Positions 23,872-31,624 of a DNA stretch of 64,000 nt are shown in pieces. Position 1 is the first letter of the stretch. Each line of letters opens with the position of its first letter. This stretch comes from Streptomyces sp. NBC_00663. GTDB taxonomy: Bacteria > Actinomycetota > Actinomycetes > Streptomycetales > Streptomycetaceae. The notes under the pieces are model-generated. The model made no database searches, had not been told where the DNA came from, and saw only the letters and a list, made by a program, of their open reading frames with translations. The stretch spans positions 9,238,001 through 9,302,000 of the forward strand of contig NZ_CP109027.1 of NCBI RefSeq assembly GCF_036226885.1. Direction: 5' to 3'. The translations under genes and the position numbers were made by a program.

Positions 23872-23883
23872 AGGTCTACACCA
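23872..23883. promoter_or_regulatory. Putative DasR-responsive element (dre-like)
   Basis: AGGTCTACACCA matches 10 of 12 bases of the palindromic core TGGTCTAGACCA recognised by DasR, the GlcNAc-responsive repressor of chitinase genes in Streptomyces. It lies ~130 bp upstream of the GH18-like gene in the 340-bp divergent region shared with the LAxTG protein gene. Nothing else stands out in that region. Confidence 0.55.
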
Positions 23884-24081
23884 AAGCCGTCAAGAGGTGC
23901 GACCGAAGAAGTGCCGCACGGCATCGCTGAGTTGAGAAGTCGTAGCCGGGATCGCGAGAACGTCCTGAGCTGGGGGCGCCGGCCGTGCAACCCTCCGGGT
24001 CCGGCGGGAGTCTAGGGAGCCGACGGATCGTTCGCCTGGAGGACACCGTCGGTTCACCTGGCTCCGACAGAGGATCTCTCC

Positions 24082-25344
24082 ATGCCCGTGTCGTCACGCA
24101 ACCGTCGCGCCTGCCGTGCCGGTGTCGCCGCCCTCGGCGCCGCCGCCCTGATCGGGCTGGCCGCGGCTCCTGCCGCCTTCGGCGACGAGCCCGAGCCCGA
24201 ACTGGTCGTCGGAGGGCTCACCGCGGTCGACGACGTGAAGCCGGGGGACGGCTTCGACGTGCCGGTGACCGTGGCGAACAAGAGCGTCGGGGCCGCCCCC
24301 GAGAAGGTCTGGATCACTTACGACATCACCCGAGGGCTGGAGTTCGAGGAGGTCCCCTCCAACTGTCTGATCCAGCATGTCCGGCCTTACGACGAGATGC
24401 CCGAGCGGTGGACGGCGTCCTGCGAGTTCGACCAGGCGCTGGAGTCAGGCGTCGTCTACACCCCCGAGACCGACATGGGCGTCAAGGTGCTGGGCCGCGC
24501 GCTCAACGAGCAACTCCGGGTGCGCGTCGCGGACGGCGGACCGGCCTACGAGGACAACGGCACCGATCCGGTGGCGGGACCCGCGCCCGCGGTGAAGCTG
24601 GTCGAGGCGCGGAACGCCGGTGAGGGATCCGCGCAGGTGGTCACTGTGCCCGTCACCGCCGTCAACACGGCCGACTACCAGGTGACGGGTGCCGCGTTGC
24701 GGGGCGGTGTCGGTGACACGGTGACGATGAAGGCGACGTTCACCAACGCCGGCCCCGCGTGGGTCTGGCCCAGGGAGGGCGACCCCTCCGTCAGCGTCAT
24801 CGTCACACCTCCCGCCGGTACGTCGGTCGTCAAGCGCGGCCAGTTCTGCCGGGCCGAGGCGGAAAGGTATGTCTGCGGCATGCGGTCGCTCAACGAGGGC
24901 AGCCAGGAGACCTACACCTTCGAGTTGAAGATCGACAAGCGGGTGTCGGGCGCCAAGGGCTCGGTGGCCCTGAGCAGCGAGGCGCGGCCGTTCGACCCCG
25001 ACAAGACCAACGACAAGGCCCCCATCACGCTGGACGTCACCGGCGGGGGGTCCGGTGACTCGACCGGCGGCTCGACGGGCAGCGCGACCGGAGGCTCCGG
25101 CACCTCGAGCGGCGGTTCCTCGTCGACCGGCGGCGGGTCGAGTGACTCGACCGGCGGCAGTGGGACGACCACTGGCGGCAGCGGGACGGAGACCGGCGGC
25201 ACGGCCGGGACGACGACCGGGGGCAACCTGGCGGACACGGGCTCCTCGACACTGCCCCTCGCGGGCGCGGCTGCCGCGGCCGTGGCCCTCGGTGCCGGCA
25301 CATTCCTCATCGTCCGCCGCCGCCGTACCCAGAACATGAACTGA
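24082..25344 (+). CDS. Sortase-anchored (LADTG) surface protein
   Basis: 420 residues. Signal peptide 1-34 (LGAAALIGLAAAPAAFG). Two immunoglobulin-like beta domains follow (~40-190 and ~190-310, with GDTVTMKATFTNAGPAW). Then a ~65-residue spacer made almost only of Gly, Ser and Thr, then NLADTGSST, a hydrophobic helix and the basic tail VRRRRTQ. LAxTG is the motif used by class E sortases of Streptomyces, so the protein should be linked to peptidoglycan with its beta domains displayed outside. A hairpin terminator lies 70 bp downstream. Confidence 0.9.
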   Translation: MPVSSRNRRACRAGVAALGAAALIGLAAAPAAFGDEPEPELVVGGLTAVDDVKPGDGFDVPVTVANKSVGAAPEKVWITYDITRGLEFEEVPSNCLIQHVRPYDEMPERWTASCEFDQALESGVVYTPETDMGVKVLGRALNEQLRVRVADGGPAYEDNGTDPVAGPAPAVKLVEARNAGEGSAQVVTVPVTAVNTADYQVTGAALRGGVGDTVTMKATFTNAGPAWVWPREGDPSVSVIVTPPAGTSVVKRGQFCRAEAERYVCGMRSLNEGSQETYTFELKIDKRVSGAKGSVALSSEARPFDPDKTNDKAPITLDVTGGGSGDSTGGSTGSATGGSGTSSGGSSSTGGGSSDSTGGSGTTTGGSGTETGGTAGTTTGGNLADTGSSTLPLAGAAAAAVALGAGTFLIVRRRRTQNMN

Positions 25345-25415
25345 CGCCGGGAGCGAGCGGCGCGCAGTGAAGTCACCGTGGGGACAAGAATTTCCTCACT
25401 GTTGCAAAGAGTGCT

Positions 25416-25445
25416 GAAAGGGCCTCCCGGAAGGGGGCCCCTTTC
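25416..25445 (+). terminator. Hairpin terminator after the LADTG protein gene
   Basis: GAAAGGG (25416-25422) pairs with CCCTTTC (25439-25445) and continues inward with CCTCC/GGGGG after a single bulged C. It lies 70 bp beyond the stop codon. Confidence 0.6.
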
Positions 25446-25551
25446 GTCGCAACAGGCGGCAGGTGCCCCGGAATTCGCTCCACAAACAACACACGTCGCG
25501 AGCATGCCTACCGAAAGGCAGGGAACACGCTGGGCCAGGAGGTTGATAAAT

Positions 25552-25722
25552 ATGGTTCCCCTGCTGATTGTTCTTCTTCTCGCGCTCATCCTTTTCGGCG
25601 CTGGTTTCGCCGTGAAGCTGCTGTGGTGGGTCGCGCTGATCGTGCTCGCGGTGTGGCTGCTCGGCTTCCTCATGCGTTCGACCAACGCGAGCGGCGGACG
25701 CGGTCGCTGGTATCGATGGTGA
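25552..25722 (+). CDS. Small hydrophobic membrane protein
   Basis: 56 residues from ATG 25552, with AGGAGG ten bases upstream; the longer frame from 25378 runs through the preceding terminator and is rejected. The protein is two membrane helices (VPLLIVLLLALILFGAGFAV and LLWWVALIVLAVWLLGF) with a short basic tail ending RGRWYRW. Such 50-60-residue hydrophobic proteins are common in Streptomyces and have no assigned function. It is followed directly by a very strong hairpin. Confidence 0.75.
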   Translation: MVPLLIVLLLALILFGAGFAVKLLWWVALIVLAVWLLGFLMRSTNASGGRGRWYRW

Positions 25723-25754
25723 CCTGAGGTCGATATCCGAGCCGGAGCAACCAG

Positions 25755-25792
25755 TGAAGTCGAGCACCAGGGTGACCTGGTGCTCGACTTCA
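25755..25792. terminator. Strong 17-bp perfect hairpin
   Basis: Arms TGAAGTCGAGCACCAGG and CCTGGTGCTCGACTTCA with a GTGA loop, followed by TTTGCTTC. It is 32 bp after the small membrane protein gene and should terminate transcription efficiently. Confidence 0.8.
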
Positions 25793-25845
25793 TTTGCTTC
25801 CTCAATTGCCTTCTGCGCAAGGGGCGTTGGGATGCCGGGACAGGT

Positions 25846-26364
25846 GTGACGACCTGCCGCGTGCGAGGCGTCCGTCGGCCATTCCCCGCTGGTTCAGCGT
25901 TCATCAGGCGCCTCGATCACCCTCACACGCGGCTACTCGCCCTTCCTGAGGGCTCGTTCGGCTGCACGCACCTGGTGCGGGGAGACCGCCCGCGCGTCGC
26001 TGTCTCGCTGGCCGTCCCGTCCGAGCCGCTCTTGAGCACCGTCCGGGAGCGGCTCACGGCGCGGGGCCACGACGTGCGGGACGGCCTGCCCGACCAGGAG
26101 GGCCGTGCGGTGCTCTACCCCGGGGCCGCCGCTCTCACCGGCGCGCTGACGGTGGCGGAACTGCTCATACGGTCAGCGATCGACCGTGTGGCGGTACTGG
26201 GTGCCCCGGGCCCGCCCGCTCCTGGCACGCTGCTGGTGACGCGCGAGCACGTTCGCCCGCAGTGGCGGGACGGCGAGCTGGTGCTGACGGCGATGCAGGC
26301 GGCTGGGGGTGCCCTCGTCCCGTTCGAAGTGCCGGAGCCGACCCCGTGCTGCGCGGACCACTGA
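25846..26364 (+). CDS. Hypothetical protein
   Basis: About 172 residues from GTG 25846; GTG 25861 is also possible, and the frame upstream to 25780 overlaps the terminator and is unlikely to be translated. No domain recognised. It has an ordered middle (VAVSLAVPSEPLLSTVRERL, ALTVAELLIRSAIDRVAVLG) and a cysteine pair near the end (TPCCADH). Codon use is normal for the genome, so it is likely real. Function unknown. Confidence 0.6.
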   Translation: MTTCRVRGVRRPFPAGSAFIRRLDHPHTRLLALPEGSFGCTHLVRGDRPRVAVSLAVPSEPLLSTVRERLTARGHDVRDGLPDQEGRAVLYPGAAALTGALTVAELLIRSAIDRVAVLGAPGPPAPGTLLVTREHVRPQWRDGELVLTAMQAAGGALVPFEVPEPTPCCADH

Positions 26365-26398
26365 CATCGCCACCCGGGGCATGGGTACTTGAGCGGGC

Positions 26399-26635
26399 AT
26401 GACTCTGCCGAAACCGGTGAAGAACGCTCTTGTCGTGGTGTTGGCCTACGCCTGTGTCGTGTTGATCATGCGCTATCGCAGAGACGGCATGGACTGGACA
26501 CCGGCCCTGTTGATCGGTCTGCTCGTCACGCCGTTGGCGTTACTGATGTCGTGGGGCAGGAACCGGCTCATGGGCAAGGCGGAGCGGGCGGGTCGACGGG
26601 CACGGGCGAGGCGTCGAGGGGAGCCGACTCACTGA
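26399..26635 (+). CDS. Small two-helix membrane protein
   Basis: 78 residues. Two hydrophobic segments (VKNALVVVLAYACVVLIM and WTPALLIGLLVTPLALLMSW) and a strongly basic tail (RRARARRRGEPTH) predict both ends inside the cell. Only 11 bp upstream of the ATG is GGGTAC, resembling a SigB-type -10 element, which could mean a near-leaderless transcript; GAGCGGG may instead serve as a weak binding site. Function unknown. Confidence 0.65.
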   Translation: MTLPKPVKNALVVVLAYACVVLIMRYRRDGMDWTPALLIGLLVTPLALLMSWGRNRLMGKAERAGRRARARRRGEPTH

Positions 26636-26703
26636 CGCCGGTGCGAGGGTGTTCGGCGCGTGATCTGTCGCAGGGCGTACGGCAGATCACGCGCCGGCGT
26701 CAG
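26632..26703. terminator. Nested bidirectional terminator between convergent genes
   Basis: Outer arms CTGACGCC (26632-26639) and GGCGTCAG (26696-26703) enclose a perfect 13-bp stem, GGCGCGTGATCTG (26655-26667) and CAGATCACGCGCC (26683-26695). The structure overlaps the last codons of both flanking genes. Confidence 0.75.
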
Positions 26704-27356
26704 GGGGTGAAGACCTCCTCAAGGCTGTCGATGGCTCCGTCGGCGCCGAGGTGGTACTGGAAGACGAGGCCGCTGTCGGGGTGTGCTTCCAGCCAGTCGA
26801 GGAATTCCTGGACGCCGATGTGCTGGTTCTCGGTGCTGGCCACGATGGGGTTGGTGACGGTGATGTACGCGGCCTGGTCCAGGGGCAGGTAGGTCTCCTT
26901 GCCGACGGTCTCGAACGGGGCGCCGTCGGAATCGGGTGTGCCGCAGCCCCAGTTGCCGTGGCGGAAGATCAGGCTCAGGGAGCCGCCCTCGGGCGTGTAG
27001 CGGTAGACGGCGATCTCGTCCGGTGAGATGGGCATCTTGTGGTCACAGCCGTCGTCCTCGCCACTGCCGGCGGCAGCGGCCGGTGAGCCCGCGGCCGGTG
27101 ATGTGGCCGATGCCGGGGGAGCGGTCACCTTGGAGTCGGGCGACGTCGAGACCTTCCCGGCGGGCGCGGCCGTGGCGGGCGCGGTCGCCTCGGTGCCCTT
27201 CTCGGCCTTGGCCGGCGAGGCGGTGGCGGCCGTCGCCGTAGGTGCCGCGTCCGGGGAGCTGGAGGAACAGGCGGTGAGCGCAAGGACACCAGCCGCACAG
27301 GCGCTCAGAGCGAGCGTCCGGAGCGCGACCTGTCTGCGGCGATGCGTGACCTTCAT
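26700..27356 (-). CDS. Secreted lipoprotein
   Basis: 218 residues. Type II signal peptide with lipobox LALTAC, so the mature N-terminus is a lipid-modified cysteine followed by SSSSPDAAPT. A low-complexity Ala/Thr/Pro linker (~30-90) precedes a compact domain (~95-218) with GDGCD-like acidic turns, PISPDEIAVYRYTPEGGSL and EFLDWLEAHPDSGLVFQYHL. The domain is not one I recognise. Likely tethered to the outer face of the membrane. Confidence 0.8.
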   Translation of the reverse strand: MKVTHRRRQVALRTLALSACAAGVLALTACSSSSPDAAPTATAATASPAKAEKGTEATAPATAAPAGKVSTSPDSKVTAPPASATSPAAGSPAAAAGSGEDDGCDHKMPISPDEIAVYRYTPEGGSLSLIFRHGNWGCGTPDSDGAPFETVGKETYLPLDQAAYITVTNPIVASTENQHIGVQEFLDWLEAHPDSGLVFQYHLGADGAIDSLEEVFTP

Positions 27357-27540
27357 GATGTCCCCCGAGGGTGGTGACAGCGGCTACCCGTGTAGCCGTG
27401 TGAGCTGGAGAGACCATATTCAGCCACGTCGCGGCGCATTTGATCGCCCTGGCGCCGTCCGTTGCGAACCAGTGACCAGACCCGCGCAATATCGGGAGAC
27501 TGGCTGACCGGGGGAGCGGGCGCCCGTCAGCTGGAAGGTG

Positions 27541-27762
27541 TCAGGACTGAAGCGGAGCTTCCGGGGCGCGGCGGATGCGTCGCACACCGAAAGCGGCTCC
27601 CGAGGCTCCGCCCACCACGGCGGCCACGCCTGCCATGACATCGCTCCCTGAGAAACCGGCCACGATCAGGGCGGCCGCCAGGGCACCGAGCAGCAGATAC
27701 ATGAGGATGATGAATCCCGCGGCCAGGTGACGGTCCCGCAGCGGCGGTATGCCGCCGTTCAT
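27541..27762 (-). CDS. Small two-helix membrane protein
   Basis: 73 residues from ATG 27762 with GTGGAG nine bases upstream. Two membrane helices (GFIILMYLLLGALAAALIVAG and DVMAGVAAVVGGASGAAFG) and a basic C-terminus (VRRIRRAPEAP). No family recognised. Longer overlapping frames in this strand lack a binding site and look like shadows. Confidence 0.6.
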   Translation of the reverse strand: MNGGIPPLRDRHLAAGFIILMYLLLGALAAALIVAGFSGSDVMAGVAAVVGGASGAAFGVRRIRRAPEAPLQS

Positions 27763-28022
27763 CCGCGTGCTCCACGCATCGGGTCCGCGAGGAATACGGC
27801 ACCGGCACGAAGCCGGCCAGTGGCGCGGCTTTCTGGGGCGTGCGACCGCGTGAAGCGTGCCGTGGATCGGCATCGGTGCATGAGGTTCTCGATCCGTCGG
27901 AGGTGTTTTGTCTTCCTCACGCATGCCCCTGAACGGCTTTGCCATCCAGGCGTCGTACGACCCTGGGGCAGGTACGGGGAAGAGGTGGGTTTGCGGTTGG
28001 CGTGGGCGGCAACGCGGATTAC

Positions 28023-28451
28023 ATGAGTCAATCGAACAGCGGCACGAACCGAGATTCCAAGGCCAGGCAGAGCCCTTCCGCCAAAGCCCGGCAAGCCACG
28101 GCGAAGGCGACGGCTCCCGCGGCGAAGGCGGCGGACAAGGCGGCCGAGACCTCCGGTGACGTGGCATCAACCACGGTGGACGTGGCAGAGCGTACGGCCA
28201 AAACGGGCACCGCAATCGTGAACGGTGCGGCTGCGGGCGTCCACGCCGGACGCCAGGCTGTCATCGACGCCTCGGGACAGGCGGTCACCTTCGCCAAGAC
28301 CACGTGGACGTTGATCGCCCACCGCAAGGCCCTCGTCGCCGGGGTGGGTGCGGGCCTGTCGGTGCTGGGTGCCTCGTCCTACCTGGCGGGTCGTCGTGCG
28401 GGGAGCCGCACGCACGGTCCGATCACCCGTCTGACCGGCGGGCGGATTTGA
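28023..28451 (+). CDS. Ala/Lys-rich protein with C-terminal hydrophobic helix
   Basis: 142 residues from ATG 28023. The first 50 residues are repetitive and basic (AKARQATAKATAPAAKAADK), like histone H1 or phasin tails; the middle (VAERTAKTGTAIVNGAAAGVHAGRQAVIDAS) is amphipathic helix; the end has a hydrophobic segment (ALVAGVGAGLSVLGASSYLAG) before RRAGSR. It may be a membrane- or granule-associated coiled protein. Function unknown. A clean hairpin terminator follows at 28468. Confidence 0.65.
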   Translation: MSQSNSGTNRDSKARQSPSAKARQATAKATAPAAKAADKAAETSGDVASTTVDVAERTAKTGTAIVNGAAAGVHAGRQAVIDASGQAVTFAKTTWTLIAHRKALVAGVGAGLSVLGASSYLAGRRAGSRTHGPITRLTGGRI

Positions 28452-28467
28452 GGCGAGAGCCCAGCGA

Positions 28468-28493
28468 TGGGGTGAACCGCCGGGTTCACCCCA
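28468..28493. terminator. 11-bp perfect hairpin terminator
   Basis: TGGGGTGAACC and GGTTCACCCCA with a 4-nt GCCG loop, 17 bp after the stop of the Ala/Lys-rich gene. Confidence 0.75.
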
Positions 28494-28570
28494 CCGCGAC
28501 GGCTCGGCCATGCGTGACACGTACGGGTCCTCGGTCATTGACCAGTCGGCCGCGGGACCCCCGACTACGA

Positions 28571-28609
28571 CGCTGAGCTCCTGCCGCAACCGGCGGCCGG
28601 AGCTCAGCG
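28571..28609. terminator. Hairpin terminator for the minus-strand small gene
   Basis: Perfect 11-bp arms CGCTGAGCTCC and GGAGCTCAGCG around a 17-nt loop that itself contains a short GC stem. It lies 29 bp beyond the stop of the minus-strand gene ending at 28638. Confidence 0.6.
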
Positions 28610-28637
28610 GGTGGAGCCTCCTCCACCTCGGAGCGGT

Positions 28638-28772
28638 TCACATCACCCAGACGCAGGCCAGGATCACGCCGATGGTGACGGCGAGCAGCGCCACGCCCAG
28701 CCGTGCCGCGCTCCATGCGGAGTCCGGGGGCCGCCTGTGCCGTGGGTGGCTCGCAGGCATGTGGTCTTCCAT
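28638..28772 (-). CDS. Small single-helix membrane protein
   Basis: About 44 residues from ATG 28772; ATG 28760 (40 residues, GGAAG five bases upstream) is equally good, and the frame remains open to 28892. The sequence is a basic, proline-containing N-terminus (PRHRRPPDSAW) and one C-terminal membrane helix (LGVALLAVTIGVILACVWVM). No family recognised. Support comes from the hydrophobic segment and the terminator downstream. Confidence 0.45.
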   Translation of the reverse strand: MEDHMPASHPRHRRPPDSAWSAARLGVALLAVTIGVILACVWVM

Positions 28773-28977
28773 CTCCGGTTCCATACGAGGGTCAACGAGT
28801 CGCATCCACGAGAAGAAACGGTTCTCCTGCTGGCCACGCCGGGCGAGACCGGCGATGAGTCCCCCTGCCGGGCCCTTCGTGTCCAGACGCAACCCCTGAG
28901 CCTGAGGCGGGCGTTGGTCTTGGGTGAGGTGCGCTTGATGAGTACCGACTCCGGCGGCCGTGCGTGTGCTGCGGCTC

Positions 28978-29685
28978 TTACCCTCGGGGGCGCTTTTGTG
29001 CGTGAGTGCCTTTGCGGGGGCGGTGTTTGGAGGGGACCTGGCCGATGAGTTCCCAGAAGCACACCAGGGCGGTGATCGGTGGAATCCCGAGTGTCACGAA
29101 CGCCAGCACGGAATGGGCGGAGTGGCTGACGCACAGGGCCACCGCGATGGCGGAGGTCACCAGCAGGACGCCCCAGGAACGGCGTGCGGGCTGATGCTGA
29201 ACGGCGGCCCGGAGAATGGACAGGGCCGCGACCAGCCAAGGGCCGTATACGGTAAGCGGCCACCATTGGGCGAGCCGCACCGGCAGGATGAGTTCGGCGA
29301 CGGTGCGCAGTTGGCTGTAGGTGTAGGTGATGGACCAGGCCAGCAGGCACGCGGCACACACCGCGATGGCGGCGAACAGGATCGTGACCTGGGTGATGCG
29401 ATGACCTGCCACCAGGAACTGCCTTTTGGGACGCATGCGCCGGCGCGCGCCGCGGGACAGGTGTGGCACCGCGGGCTCGTCCGGCGGTGCGGGGGCTGAG
29501 GCCGCGGCCAGCATCTCGGCCAGTTCCTGCTCGATGTCGTGGCCGCCGAGCGTGGTGTCCGGGCCGGTTCTGTCCCAGGCGTCCTGGGCGGGGATCCGGT
29601 TGATGCCCTGCTGATCCCATGCCTGGGGATCGGAGTTGTAGGGGTACTGCGGGACGTAAGGCCTGTCCCTGTCGTGCCAGTTCAT
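28978..29685 (-). CDS. DUF2637 domain membrane protein
   Basis: 235 residues from ATG 29685 (GAAAGAAT upstream). Residues 1-90 are polar and disordered. Four membrane helices follow (QVTILFAAIAVCAACLLAWS, VYGPWLVAALSILRAAV, GVLLVTSAIAVALCVS, VLAFVTLGIPPITALVCF), with a basic tail (KHRPRKGTHAQKRPRG). This fits DUF2637, a family related to SpdB-type spread proteins of actinomycete plasmids and integrative elements, and also present in chromosomes. No conjugation genes lie nearby. Confidence 0.7.
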   Translation of the reverse strand: MNWHDRDRPYVPQYPYNSDPQAWDQQGINRIPAQDAWDRTGPDTTLGGHDIEQELAEMLAAASAPAPPDEPAVPHLSRGARRRMRPKRQFLVAGHRITQVTILFAAIAVCAACLLAWSITYTYSQLRTVAELILPVRLAQWWPLTVYGPWLVAALSILRAAVQHQPARRSWGVLLVTSAIAVALCVSHSAHSVLAFVTLGIPPITALVCFWELIGQVPSKHRPRKGTHAQKRPRG

Positions 29686-29880
29686 CGGGATTCTTTCGGT
29701 CCGTTCATGGGGGTGTGCTGCCGGAGCGGGGAACCCAGACACTGGCGCCGGTGCGGGCTGTCGATGGCGTGCCCCTCGCACGCCGCCCGCAGGCATTCGT
29801 TTGGCATCGTCCTGATCTCGTTCACCTATTCGTCTGACAAGCCGGACGCTTTTCCTCCCGCTCACCTTCGGGTGACGCGC

Positions 29881-29933
29881 TAGGCGGAGGAAACCTTTCT
29901 CCGTACGTAACCGACTCGCTTTACGTCCGCCTA
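29881..29933. promoter_or_regulatory. Nested inverted repeats upstream of the DUF2637 gene
   Basis: TAGGCGGA (29881-29888) mirrors TCCGCCTA (29926-29933), and inside it ACGTAA (29905-29910) mirrors TTACGT (29921-29926). They occupy the 401-bp gap between the DUF2637 gene and the sigma-like gene, a comparatively A/T-rich stretch. The remaining part of the gap shows nothing further. Confidence 0.35.
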
Positions 29934-30086
29934 ACGAACGTAAATGAAAGGAAGATGCGTGGCGTTCGAGTGAACGGTTCACACGAACGCACCCTGCTGC
30001 ACAGCATGTTGGCCTATTGACTGACTAATGCGGCGTACGGGCATCGAGGTGCGGCTCCGGACCGCGGCCTGGACCCGGATGCGCTG

Positions 30087-30815
30087 CTAGTGGCCGGGCG
30101 TGAGGATGATGGCGACGGCGATGGTGAGGAGCAGGGTGCCCATCGCGGCGAACACGGTCCGGGTCTGCAACCGGGTGCGCTCCTCGCTGCTGGTGCGAAC
30201 GGATCGGGCGTGGGGCACGGTCGCGATCGACACGGCGTCGGTGAGGGCGTGCAGCCGCTGCTGCACCGCGCCGGGATCGTCCGGCGCGGGTAGTCGCTGG
30301 GCGATGTGGGTGCGCGCGTTGCGGAGTCGGTTTGTCGCGGCCGGTGTGCTCGACTGCATCTCGCGCGCGGCGTGATCGAGGCTGAAACCCAGGCCGTCGC
30401 AGAGAAGGAGGGCGCGTCGGTACGGTGGCGGCAGGTCGAGCAGGGCCCGATGCGTGGCGTCGGTGACGGGGAGGTCGGGGTTCCTGCGTGGTGGCCGCAG
30501 GCGGTGCCAGGGGGAGAGCGCGTAGTCGTAGGCCGCGGTGCGCAGCCAGATGACCGGGTCGGGGTCGGCGGCGACCTCGGGCCAGTGTTCCCAGGCGTGG
30601 TGGAAGGCCCATTCGACGGACTCGAAAGCGAGTCGGCGCTGCCCGGTCAGCAGATAGGTCTGATGGACCAGGCTGCGGGCGATGTCGGCGTAGAGAGCGT
30701 CGAAGCCGTCCTCGGCGCTCGCCGCGACCCGCAAGGGCCTCGACCCGTCACTCGCGCGCGCGGTGCGCACCTTGTCGGCGGTGTTCATCCCGGTACTGCA
30801 TGTACTTGAGTCCAC
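30087..30815 (-). CDS. ECF-sigma-factor-like protein with C-terminal membrane helix
   Basis: 242 residues from GTG 30815 (AGGGGA close upstream; ATG 30788 is the alternative). Residues ~35-105 resemble sigma region 2 (FDALYADIARSLVHQTYLLTG, VIWLRTAAYDYALS), and ~115-165 resemble region 4 (LLDLPPPYRRALLLCDGLGFSLDHAAREM). The C-terminus is a membrane helix (TVFAAMGTLLLTIAVAIIL), unusual for a sigma factor. It could be a membrane-tethered regulator or a degenerate sigma. The 309 bp upstream of it show nothing I can interpret. Confidence 0.7.
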   Translation of the reverse strand: MDSSTCSTGMNTADKVRTARASDGSRPLRVAASAEDGFDALYADIARSLVHQTYLLTGQRRLAFESVEWAFHHAWEHWPEVAADPDPVIWLRTAAYDYALSPWHRLRPPRRNPDLPVTDATHRALLDLPPPYRRALLLCDGLGFSLDHAAREMQSSTPAATNRLRNARTHIAQRLPAPDDPGAVQQRLHALTDAVSIATVPHARSVRTSSEERTRLQTRTVFAAMGTLLLTIAVAIILTPGH

Positions 30816-31124
30816 TGGTCCCCTGTGTGCTCACGGAAATCGGTCGGTGCGGCGCGCGTGCAGATGGCGACTGACGGCATTGCAGAACCGTTCCCTCGAA
30901 CGCGCGTCACATGCCCCAACGTTCGGCGATCACTTCGGTCGCGACCGTCGTGGAGGATCACACGCACCGCCGATTCCTCGCTTGCCTGTTCGTGTCAGCT
31001 CTGGGAGTGTCCGGGCGATCGTGCGTGACCTGGTGTGATCTGCCCGGCGTACGAGAGGGTCCGTGCGGGGCGTCAACACCGGTGGGCGCAGAACGGTGGG
31101 GGCGAGTCCCGGAGACCGTGTGTC

Positions 31125-31347
31125 AGGACACCCGCAGGGCCAGGAGCGTGACGGCCGTCAAGCACACGATGCCGAGGAACAGAGACCAGCGTGTGCCTGC
31201 TGAAACGCTGCCGGCTGGGGCGGGGCGCGCGTCGGACGGTGTGAAGCATGGGCAGCTGTCGCTGTTCTGAGGGGGAGTGGGCAGCCAGTAGGCACCCCAG
31301 AGGCGTGTCGTCGGTGAGGGCTGCGATGTGTCGTCGGACGGGCTCAT
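31125..31347 (-). CDS. Small protein with C-terminal membrane helix
   Basis: 74 codons from ATG 31347 ending at the TGA near 31123. A polar, Pro/Ser-rich N-terminus (SPSDDTSQPSPTTR) and a single membrane helix at the very end (WSLFLGIVCLTAVTLLALRV). No strong ribosome-binding site and no family recognised, so it rests on the hydrophobic segment alone. The start could lie elsewhere in the longer frame to 31596. Confidence 0.4.
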
Positions 31348-31380
31348 GCAACGCCCAACAGCGCGGAAACTCCAGGGTTT

Positions 31381-31441
31381 TGTGATCTGGTGACCTATCA
31401 CACGAAAGGGAACGTTCCTTCGTTCTGGTGTGTGGCCACAC
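31381..31441. promoter_or_regulatory. Cluster of three palindromes upstream of the APH-like gene
   Basis: Within 61 bp: TGTGAT-N10-ATCACA (31381-31402), GGAACGTTCC (31409-31418) and GTGTGGCCACAC (31430-31441). They lie ~190 bp upstream of the kinase-like gene at 31625 and just upstream of the small minus-strand gene. Such density suggests a regulated promoter; no binding protein can be named. Confidence 0.4.
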
Positions 31442-31624
31442 GGCGCAAGGCCGCTCCGTGAGGGACGCGATGCCCACCTTGTCGGTCGTACCCCTTCGAA
31501 CGGCTGGCCGGGAAGGGGAAGCTGACGTGTCGAGTGTGTGCCGGGCTGTCGTGACAGTAGCGTCGTCGGCCGCGTACGGAGCCCGGCAGAGGGCACGTCA
31601 TGTCAGAGAATCGAGATCAACGCC

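Noticed and set aside
25050..25220. GC-rich simple repeats considered as a non-coding repeat
   Set aside because: They encode the Gly/Ser/Thr spacer of the LADTG surface protein in frame and are expected for a wall-spanning linker.
28978..29685. Evidence for an integrative conjugative element from the DUF2637/SpdB-like gene
   Set aside because: No integrase, replication, FtsK-transfer or attachment-site genes nearby, and no flanking tRNA or direct repeats seen.
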